From Anaerolineales bacterium UBA2232 (GTDB lineage Bacteria > Chloroflexota > Anaerolineae > UBA2200): a stretch of DNA of 10,672 bases. Shown here one piece after another: positions 1-5,738 of the stretch. Made by a program: the position numbers and the translations under genes. A model generated the notes under the pieces. That model was not told the origin of the DNA, made no database searches, and was given only the letters and a program-made list of their open reading frames with translations. Where the stretch lies: NCBI GenBank assembly GCA_002348045.1, contig DDYO01000149.1:47946-58617 (forward strand). The letters are read 5' to 3'. The stretch's first letter is position 1, and each line of letters begins with the position of its first letter.

Positions 1-1097
1 GCATTAAAGGTGAGAAAGACGCTGACCTTGCCCGGATAGGTCTGGGCAAACCGCGAGAACAGCTCGTGGTAGTGAGGGTCACCTGTACCCAGAACAACGA
101 ACTGAAGTCCCAGATCCAGAAGGTGGTCCATCACATCGCTCAGGATGTCGAACCCTTTCTGGTCACTGAGCCGCGAGATCACTCCGATCAGTGGAATAGA
201 GGCATCCTCTTTGAGCCGTGCTTCGCGCTGCAGTTCGCGCTTGTTCACCGCACGCTTTTCCAGATGATGAACGTCATAGTTCAGGGCAAGGTGCCGATCG
301 GTAGCCGGGTTGAACGCTTCATAGTCGATGCCGTTTAGGATGCCAAACAGGCGATCCTTGCGATCCCGCAGCAAAGGATCCAGCTTCTCCCCGTAGGCTG
401 GCGTCAGAATCTCCTGAGCATAGCGTTCACTCACCGTGGTGATCACGTCAGCGAAAATCACGCCTCGAGCCACAAAGTCCACGACTTCGGTCATGTCAGC
501 CATCTCTGGATGGTACATGAACCCGTGTTCCGCAATCCCTGCCACCTCGAGAACTCGATATCCAAAGATCCCCTGATACGCCAAATTGTGAATCGTGTAC
601 ACCGTTGCCGTGTTGGCATAGACCGGATCATCCTTGTACACCGTCTTCAGCAAGTTGGGCACGATGGCGGTATGCCAGTCGTGGCAATGGATGACATCCG
701 GCGACCAGTCCAAGTGCCGAAGCATCTCCAGGGCACTGCGACAAAAGAAAATGAATCGCTCCGCATCATCAGGGTACATGTAGATTCCGTCACGGTCGTA
801 ATACTTGCTGTTCTCAATCATATAGACCGGAATGTCCGGGGCCAGGGTAGCCTGACGAACGGACGCCTCTTCCATCTGTTTGTCCATCGGAACGGGAAAC
901 GGCGCGAGGACATCCTTCAACTCGAACTTGACTGGGTCAATACGCCCGTAACGCGGCATGGCCAACCGGATGTCATGTCCCAGGGCGCGAATGGCCTTGG
1001 GCAATGAGCCAGCCACATCAGCCAGCCCTCCGGTCTTGGCAAAGGGGACGACTTCGGCCGAGAGGAACAGTACCTTCAACGGCTGGGTATGTGCCAT
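1..1097 (-). CDS. glgA: Glycogen synthase, GT5 family (C-terminus cut off by window edge)
   Basis: Transfers glucose from a nucleotide sugar (ADP-glucose in most bacteria) to the growing alpha-1,4-glucan chain, in the cytoplasm. The reading frame is open from an ATG at 1097 to the window edge, giving 365 codons; bacterial GlgA is usually about 470-490 residues, so roughly the last 110-120 are missing. Visible family landmarks are the N-terminal KTGGLADV loop (residues 21-28), which binds the sugar nucleotide; the HCHDWHT segment with HDWHT at 139-143; TIHNLAYQG; TTVSERYAQE; GILNGIDYEAFNP; and the start of the second Rossmann domain, ISRLSDQKGFD and VVLGTGDP. No frameshift is seen. A strong AGGAGG lies 8 bases before the ATG, which settles the start. 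coaE lies 181 bases upstream on the same strand, with no clear promoter or terminator between, so co-transcription is possible. Identity is near certain; the preferred sugar nucleotide is inferred. Confidence 0.96.
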   Translation of the reverse strand, partial: MAHTQPLKVLFLSAEVVPFAKTGGLADVAGSLPKAIRALGHDIRLAMPRYGRIDPVKFELKDVLAPFPVPMDKQMEEASVRQATLAPDIPVYMIENSKYYDRDGIYMYPDDAERFIFFCRSALEMLRHLDWSPDVIHCHDWHTAIVPNLLKTVYKDDPVYANTATVYTIHNLAYQGIFGYRVLEVAGIAEHGFMYHPEMADMTEVVDFVARGVIFADVITTVSERYAQEILTPAYGEKLDPLLRDRKDRLFGILNGIDYEAFNPATDRHLALNYDVHHLEKRAVNKRELQREARLKEDASIPLIGVISRLSDQKGFDILSDVMDHLLDLGLQFVVLGTGDPHYHELFSRFAQTYPGKVSVFLTFN

Positions 1098-1181
1098 AAG
1101 GCAACTCCTCCTATTCCTTTACTCAAATCACCGGTCTTAGCTGCTGACAGAACACCCATATCAGCCGATCGACCTCACTCA

Positions 1182-1199
1182 ATTGTCGCTTCTGACAAT
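1182..1199. repeat. Short inverted repeat between coaE and glgA
   Basis: ATTGTC (1182-1187) and GACAAT (1194-1199) form a perfect six-base inverted repeat around a six-base spacer, in the 181-base gap between the coaE stop and the glgA start. There is no T-run after it on the minus strand, so it does not look like an intrinsic terminator. It could be a weak operator or a chance palindrome. The rest of the gap shows no convincing promoter. Confidence 0.3.
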
Positions 1200-1278
1200 C
1201 ACTGACGGTATCCGTGTTCGGCCTACCGCCACGCACAGGACCGCAGCCTCACCATGCGCTTGACGGCGATTCCCTGGC

Positions 1279-1467
1279 TCATTCCCAACTGACAATCCAC
1301 GTACACAGAGCTGCCAGACCCACGCAGGCTGTCGCCATGAACAAGCGCTGATTCCACAGCAACGGTACATCCCGCGAGGTAAGCGCAAAGATCGTCACCA
1401 TGCCGACTGACAGCACAGCCCACATCATCAAAAACGGATGCTCGTCCATCCACTTGCGCCAACTCAC
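1279..1467 (-). CDS. Possible separate 62-residue membrane protein, in frame with the end of coaE
   Basis: The last 62 codons of the coaE frame can start independently: an in-frame GTG at 1467 is preceded by AGGAGGG (1474-1480) with a six-base gap, the best ribosome-binding site in the coaE region. The product would begin with SWRKWMDEHP after the initiator, then carry two hydrophobic helices separated by a short polar turn (TSRDVP...NQR), and end in IVSWE. It contains no enzymatic motif that I recognise. Two readings fit: a small membrane-protein gene that became fused to coaE by loss of the upstream stop codon, or an internal start giving two products from one frame. The sequence cannot decide between them. 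Function unknown. Confidence 0.45.
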   Translation of the reverse strand: MSWRKWMDEHPFLMMWAVLSVGMVTIFALTSRDVPLLWNQRLFMATACVGLAALCTWIVSWE

Positions 1468-2124
1468 GATCTGCCCTCCTGTCTGAGGATCCTTGTGCAA
1501 CCCCTCCCGGCTTCCCACAAGGTGGCTAACCCGTCCCCACTCCGCCGTGACGCGATCTGCCAGTTGCTCCAGGCTGCCGTCATTGGCAATCACCACATCT
1601 CCCTGCATGGCCTTGTCGATCTGAGGGGACTGGGCGTCCACGCGCAGTTCGGCCTCATCCTTGCTCAAGCCCCGGCTCGCCATCAGCCGTTCCACCTGTT
1701 GCTCGCGCGGGCTCGTCACCACCCACAGCTCATCGCACTGACGGTGCATCCCCGATTCGATCAGTTTAATCGCTTCCACCACGACGAGATGACCACCGCC
1801 ATCGTGCTGCCATTCTGCCAGCAAGCGCTCCTTCTCGGCGATCACGGCTGGATGCACAATCGCCTCCAAGCGGGCCAGGGCATCAACGTCCGCGAATACC
1901 CGCGCGCCCAACCGTTTTCGATCGATTGCGCCGTCGGGCTGCAGCATCTCCACCCCGAATTCCGCCACCACTCGATCGTATGCTACAGCGCCCGGCTGCA
2001 TCAGTTGATGCGCCAACACGTAGGCATCCAGAACACGGGCGCCAAGACGCTTCAGCATTGCCGCTACGGTACTCTTGCCGGTAGCGATGTTGCCGGTCAG
2101 GCCAACGACATACAACCCATTCAT
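1279..2124 (-). CDS. coaE: Dephospho-CoA kinase with a C-terminal two-helix membrane extension
   Basis: Last step of coenzyme A synthesis: ATP-dependent phosphorylation of the 3'-hydroxyl of dephospho-CoA. In 281 residues it shows the P-loop GLTGNIATGKST (8-19), Asp33 in the position of the DAD motif (here DAY), IVHPAV (89-94), and the lid RLMASRGLSKDEAELRV, followed by GDVVIANDGSLEQL (175-188), a version of the family's AD-x-VI-x-N-x-GS closing motif. The kinase fold should end near residue 200, the normal family length. A linker follows and then two hydrophobic helices at about 229-248 and 258-278, which are not part of CoaE. The ATG at 2124 is chosen because it overlaps the ABC-F stop as ATGA, a coupling arrangement; an in-frame GTG at 2148 has no ribosome-binding site. 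Kinase identity is secure; the tail may be a separate product (see the entry at 1279-1467). Confidence 0.93.
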   Translation of the reverse strand: MNGLYVVGLTGNIATGKSTVAAMLKRLGARVLDAYVLAHQLMQPGAVAYDRVVAEFGVEMLQPDGAIDRKRLGARVFADVDALARLEAIVHPAVIAEKERLLAEWQHDGGGHLVVVEAIKLIESGMHRQCDELWVVTSPREQQVERLMASRGLSKDEAELRVDAQSPQIDKAMQGDVVIANDGSLEQLADRVTAEWGRVSHLVGSREGLHKDPQTGGQIVSWRKWMDEHPFLMMWAVLSVGMVTIFALTSRDVPLLWNQRLFMATACVGLAALCTWIVSWE

Positions 2125-4007
2125 CCCTCTTCGCCTACGGCCGCCCACTGCTCGAGGCTGTGATTCAGTTCTTCTTGCACGTCGGCGTACTCGCGGCCCA
2201 GGTCGTACAATCGATCCAGCCGCTTCGCCTGTGAGGCTTCTTCTAACTCGACCGTCAGGGCAGAAAGCCGCGCTTCTAGCCGATGAATCTCGCTCTCCAG
2301 ACTGACCCGACGCTCCTCCTTCTGCCGTAACAGCCGCAATGCCTGCCGCTGGGCAGTCTCCTGCTCCCTCTCGAATCCAGCCCCCTGTTTCTCCACCGAC
2401 CGAGCCAGAACACGTACCTTCTCAGCGCGCTTCTGCTCCAGGTAGGTCGAGTAGTTGCCTTCATACAACCGAACCCGGCCATCCTCGACAGCCCATACCT
2501 GGGTAGCCAGAGCATCAGTAAAGTACCGATCGTGCGAGACAAAGAGGATGGTTCCATCAAACTCGCCCAGAACGCGTTCCAACATCTCTTGTGACGCGAT
2601 GTCCAAGTGGTTGGTCGGCTCGTCCAGAAGCAGGAAATTCGCGCCTTCAAGGGTGATCTTGGCCAGAGCGACACGGCCGCGCTCGCCGCCGCTCAGGTGG
2701 CGAATCCTCTTGAACACATCATCGCCAGTGAAAAGAAACCTTCCCAGCAGACCCCTGGCCTGCTCAACCGGCAGGTTCTTCACGCTGAGGATCTCATCCA
2801 GGATCGTGTTGTCCTCGTCAAGATCTTCGTGGCCTTGCACCAGGTATGCCACCCGAATGCTGGGCCCCAGGCGTACCTCTCCGGACAGAGGGGGCACCTC
2901 TCCCAGAATGGTTCTGAGAAAGGTTGTCTTTCCGGACCCATTTGGCCCCAGGACTGCCACCCGCTCGCCTCGCAACAACAGCAGGTCCGCACCAGAGAAA
3001 AGGGGATGACCATAACCCACCTGAAGGCCGCGGGCCACCAGCACGTTGTTCCCTCCACGGGCCTGGCTCTTCAGGCCGAACTCCATAGTTCGCTCTTCCC
3101 GTGGCCGATCCAGCCTCTCCAGGCGCTCAAGTCGTTTTTGGCGGCCTCTCGCCTGTGCGGAGCGTTGGCCCGCCTTGTAGCGGCGAATGAATTCCTCGGT
3201 TTCAGCAATAATCTGCTGCTGTTCCTGATACTCCGCTCGTCGTCGAGCCTGGCGCTGTTCCCTCACCTCGGCATAGTGGCTGTAATTGCCGCTGTAGATC
3301 TCCAGCGCGCCAAAACTCATCTCCCAGACCCGGTTGGCCACGCGGTTGAGGAAGTAGCGGTCGTGAGCCACCACCAGCAGAGTGCCCGGCCATGCCGCCA
3401 GGTATTCCTCCAACCACTCTGTTGCCTGAAGGTCCAAATGGTTCACTGGCTCGTCCAGGAGGAGAAGATCAGGTTGGTTGAGAAGCAGCCGTGCCAGTTG
3501 TGCCCGAGTGCGTTGTCCGCCGCTCAAGATGCTCAGAGGCTTGTCAAAATCGGCTTCACCGAAGCCAAGCCCTTCCAACACCCGCTTGATCTCTAGCTCA
3601 TACGTGTACCCGCCGGCCAGCTCGAATTGCTCCAGCAACTGGCTGTAGCTTTCCATAGCCTGTTCGCACGACTCCGGCACCGCCATCTGCTCCTCCAGAC
3701 GATGCAGCTGTTGCTGCTGCTCCTGGAGTTCAACAAAGGCTCCGAGCATCTCCTGACGAAGCGTGCGTTCGCTGCTCGCGTCCACCCTCTGGCTGAGGTA
3801 ACCCAGCCCGAGGCCGCGGGCCAACCTCACGATTCCCGTCTCTGACGTTTCCAGGCCAGCCACGATTCGCAAGAGCGTCGTCTTGCCGACACCATTGGCG
3901 CCCACCAGGGCGATCTTGTCGCCGTGGCCGATCTGAAAGGAGACGTCGGAAAAGACGACCTGCGCTCCAAAGTTCTTTGAGAGGTTTTCTGCCTGTACGA
4001 GTGACAT
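2121..4007 (-). CDS. ABC-F family ATPase (Uup/EttA-type, two ATP-binding cassettes)
   Basis: Soluble protein of 628 residues with two ATPase cassettes and no membrane helices, as in ABC-F proteins that act on the ribosome in translation or antibiotic protection. Cassette 1: Walker A GANGVGKT (36-43), signature LSGGQ (161-165), Walker B LLLLDE (181-186), H-loop His215. Cassette 2: Walker A GPNGSGKT (354-361), signature LSGGE (438-442), Walker B LLLDE (459-463), H-loop His492. Between them, about 242-325, is the charged Arg/Glu/Gln-rich linker that contacts the ribosome in studied members. A coiled-coil C-terminal domain fills about 525-625, as in Uup-like proteins. In cassette 1 the usual DEPTNHLD reads DEPVNHLD. 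The ATG at 4007 has GGAG eight bases upstream and a strong promoter just before it. The stop overlaps the coaE start. The subfamily, and whether it affects drug resistance, cannot be told from sequence alone. Confidence 0.93.
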   Translation of the reverse strand: MSLVQAENLSKNFGAQVVFSDVSFQIGHGDKIALVGANGVGKTTLLRIVAGLETSETGIVRLARGLGLGYLSQRVDASSERTLRQEMLGAFVELQEQQQQLHRLEEQMAVPESCEQAMESYSQLLEQFELAGGYTYELEIKRVLEGLGFGEADFDKPLSILSGGQRTRAQLARLLLNQPDLLLLDEPVNHLDLQATEWLEEYLAAWPGTLLVVAHDRYFLNRVANRVWEMSFGALEIYSGNYSHYAEVREQRQARRRAEYQEQQQIIAETEEFIRRYKAGQRSAQARGRQKRLERLERLDRPREERTMEFGLKSQARGGNNVLVARGLQVGYGHPLFSGADLLLLRGERVAVLGPNGSGKTTFLRTILGEVPPLSGEVRLGPSIRVAYLVQGHEDLDEDNTILDEILSVKNLPVEQARGLLGRFLFTGDDVFKRIRHLSGGERGRVALAKITLEGANFLLLDEPTNHLDIASQEMLERVLGEFDGTILFVSHDRYFTDALATQVWAVEDGRVRLYEGNYSTYLEQKRAEKVRVLARSVEKQGAGFEREQETAQRQALRLLRQKEERRVSLESEIHRLEARLSALTVELEEASQAKRLDRLYDLGREYADVQEELNHSLEQWAAVGEEG

Positions 4008-4024
4008 TTCGGTATCTCCGACCG

Positions 4025-4054
4025 ATTATAGCACATCCGTCCAGACCCGGCCAA
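4025..4054 (-). promoter_or_regulatory. Sigma-70-type promoter for the ABC-F gene
   Basis: On the minus strand TTGGCC (4049-4054) and a perfect TATAAT (4025-4030) are separated by 18 bases. Transcription would begin near 4018, just before the GGAG ribosome-binding site and the ATG at 4007, so the leader is very short. It should drive ABC-F, coaE and perhaps glgA. Confidence 0.7.
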
Positions 4055-4056
4055 CA

Positions 4057-4085
4057 TTGACACGCCTGCCTCGGCCACTTATACT
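4057..4085 (+). promoter_or_regulatory. Near-consensus sigma-70-type promoter for the ftcD-like gene
   Basis: TTGACA (4057-4062) and TATACT (4080-4085) are separated by exactly 17 bases, matching the consensus in 11 of 12 positions. Its -35 box lies two bases from the -35 box of the leftward ABC-F promoter. Transcription would start near 4092, giving a leader of roughly 80 bases before the ftcD-like coding region. Confidence 0.75.
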
Positions 4086-4176
4086 CACCAGCTAACAGGC
4101 TCAGCGGAACTGGGATCGGCCGTATTCCTGGGGAGGGCCTTTACTGAACAGGAAAAGTGGGACGGACACGAATCGG

Positions 4177-5061
4177 TTGTTGGAATGTGCGCTGAATCTT
4201 AGTGAGGGCAGGCGACCCGACGTCATTCAAAGCATCGCGTCCAGCGCCCAGGGTGTCCGCGTGTTGGATATCGCATCGGACACCGACCACAACCGAACCG
4301 TGCTGACCTTTGTGGGAGAACCGAAAGATGCGGTTGAGGCAGCTTTCCGCGTCTGCCAGGCGGCGGTGGGTCTGATTGATATGGGCCAGCACAGCGGCGC
4401 GCACCCCCGCATGGGCGCCGTCGACGTCATTCCCTTTGTTCCCCTGCAGCAGGCATCGATGGACGATGCGATCGGCGCGGCGCGGGCGGTAGGACAGCGT
4501 CTGGGTACAGAACTGGGCATTCCCGTCTTCCTGTATGAAGAAGCCTCCACACGGCCAGATAGGCGCAATCTGGCGGACGTGCGCCGGGGAGAGTACGAAG
4601 GACTGGCTGCCAAGCTGGCCGACCCGCGATGGACGCCCGACTATGGTCCGTTACTCCCTCACCCCACCGCCGGTGCAACGGCCGTCGGCGCCCGCATTTA
4701 CCTTGTCGCTTACAACGTCAACCTGAACACCTTTGATTTGGACATCGCCCAGGCCATCGCTCGATCCATCCGCGCCAAGACCGGTGGTCTGCATAACGTC
4801 AAGGCCCTGGGCGTCCTACTAGAAGATCGCCACCTCACCCAGGTATCTATGAATGTTGTGGATCCGTTTCATACACCTCTGTACCGAGTTATGGAGATGG
4901 TTCGCGTGGAGGCTGCTCGTTATGGCGTGGCCGTCGTCGGCAGCGAGATCGTCGGCCTGGTGCCCCTCTCGGTCCTGCTGGAGACCGCCCGGTATTACCT
5001 CCAGCTAGAGGGCTTTGCCGACGATCAGGTCCTGGAGAAGCGCCTTTGGGAGACAGCTTAA
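4177..5061 (+). CDS. ftcD: Glutamate formimidoyltransferase (FTCD N-terminal type)
   Basis: Transfers the formimino group between N-formimino-L-glutamate and tetrahydrofolate, linking histidine breakdown to the one-carbon pool. About 294 residues match the stand-alone transferase without the cyclodeaminase domain. Family segments visible are LNLSEGRRPDVI near the N-terminus, SDTDHNRTVLTFVGEP (34-49), HSGAHPRMGAVDVIPFVP (72-89, with the active-site histidine region), GIPVFLYEEAS, NLADVRRGEYEGL, AYNVNLNT and SEIVGLVPLSVL. The start is unclear. TTG codons at 4177 and 4180 are the only standard in-frame starts and lack a good ribosome-binding site. An ACG at 4168 sits where homologues begin (x-N-R-L-x-E-C), and GGGGAGGG at 4130-4137 is upstream. 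The 3' end overlaps the lipoprotein gene by 16 bases. No other histidine-degradation genes are in the window. The family is certain; the physiological role is inferred. Confidence 0.88.
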   Translation: MLECALNLSEGRRPDVIQSIASSAQGVRVLDIASDTDHNRTVLTFVGEPKDAVEAAFRVCQAAVGLIDMGQHSGAHPRMGAVDVIPFVPLQQASMDDAIGAARAVGQRLGTELGIPVFLYEEASTRPDRRNLADVRRGEYEGLAAKLADPRWTPDYGPLLPHPTAGATAVGARIYLVAYNVNLNTFDLDIAQAIARSIRAKTGGLHNVKALGVLLEDRHLTQVSMNVVDPFHTPLYRVMEMVRVEAARYGVAVVGSEIVGLVPLSVLLETARYYLQLEGFADDQVLEKRLWETA

Positions 5062-5738
5062 GGGGCCACAGGCCGGGCTACTGCATCAGCCTATGGTTAA
5101 TGCTTTGGCTGATAGCCAGCATGGCGTGTTCAACACAGTCTATTGCCTTCCCAACCCACACGCCTTTGCCGCCGCCTACCCAAACACCCAGCCCCACCGC
5201 TACCCCCTTACCCACGGACACCGCTACACCTCGTGCGGAGCCGTCGCTGCCGGCTCCACCCACCCGCATTCCCAGCCCTATGGCTTTGTCCAGCCCCATC
5301 GACGTCCTCCGTCTGGGATCCGGTCAGTCCTTCGTCCTCACCCTCACCGACACGCAGCTGACCGACCTGGTCTTTCAAGTCGCCAAGCAGGGCGTCGAGG
5401 CGGATTATGACCGGCTCACCATCGATATCTTCCCAGACCGGCTGGTGATCTACACATTTGTCCGCACCGAGGCCGCGGGCGCGGGCCTGGACATTGAGGC
5501 GGACGGAATACCAATCATCGTGGATGCACAGATTCGGTTCCAACTTACCACACTGAGAATCGAAGACCGGTACGCCCAGCTCACGCAGGATTTGACCCAA
5601 ATCGTAGTCAACACCCTGAACAAGAGCCTGTACCTCTTGTGGCCGTCTCAGCGGTCGGAGGTGTCCCTGTTCAGCTTTCGTGCCACTGGAATTCACCTAG
5701 GCACCGGAGAGATGATCATTGAGGGGATAGTGAACTAG
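5046..5738 (+). CDS. Predicted lipoprotein with Pro/Thr-rich linker, function unknown
   Basis: A 230-residue predicted cell-surface lipoprotein. The N-terminus has a basic stretch (R6, R9), a hydrophobic run (about 13-25) and a lipobox-like ASMAC with Cys28 as the lipidation site. Residues 36-78 form a low-complexity Pro/Thr/Ser linker (PTHTPLPPPTQTPSP and on), a style common in Chloroflexota surface proteins. The globular part, about 90-230, begins FVLTLTDTQLTDLV and continues with alternating beta-like segments (RLTIDIFPDRLVIYTFV, IPIIVDAQIRF) and a helix near 176-195; this is loosely like lipid-binding or LmeA-type domains, but I do not claim membership. The TTG at 5046 is chosen because GGAG sits eight bases upstream and it supplies the basic region; the ATG at 5100 would leave almost no n-region. 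It overlaps the end of the ftcD-like gene, so it is probably co-transcribed. Confidence 0.8.
   Translation: MGDSLRGHRPGYCISLWLMLWLIASMACSTQSIAFPTHTPLPPPTQTPSPTATPLPTDTATPRAEPSLPAPPTRIPSPMALSSPIDVLRLGSGQSFVLTLTDTQLTDLVFQVAKQGVEADYDRLTIDIFPDRLVIYTFVRTEAAGAGLDIEADGIPIIVDAQIRFQLTTLRIEDRYAQLTQDLTQIVVNTLNKSLYLLWPSQRSEVSLFSFRATGIHLGTGEMIIEGIVN

Noticed and set aside
510..1007. 165-codon plus-strand open frame
   Set aside because: Lies antisense within glgA, whose frame runs unbroken through this stretch with conserved motifs.
1438..2163. 241-codon plus-strand open frame
   Set aside because: Antisense to coaE, which carries the P-loop and other kinase motifs; the shadow is rich in His/Gln/Pro as expected for reverse reading.
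2607..3596. 329-codon plus-strand open frame
   Set aside because: Antisense shadow of the ABC-F gene, whose two complete ATPase cassettes are unmistakable; the shadow has low-complexity Gln/His/Leu content and no family motif.
5140..5280. CCCA/ACCC-rich stretch resembling a tandem DNA repeat
   Set aside because: It encodes the Pro/Thr-rich linker of the lipoprotein; the repetition is irregular and explained by amino-acid composition.
5208..5696. 162-codon minus-strand open frame
   Set aside because: Antisense to the lipoprotein gene, which has a signal peptide, lipobox, ribosome-binding site and characteristic linker.
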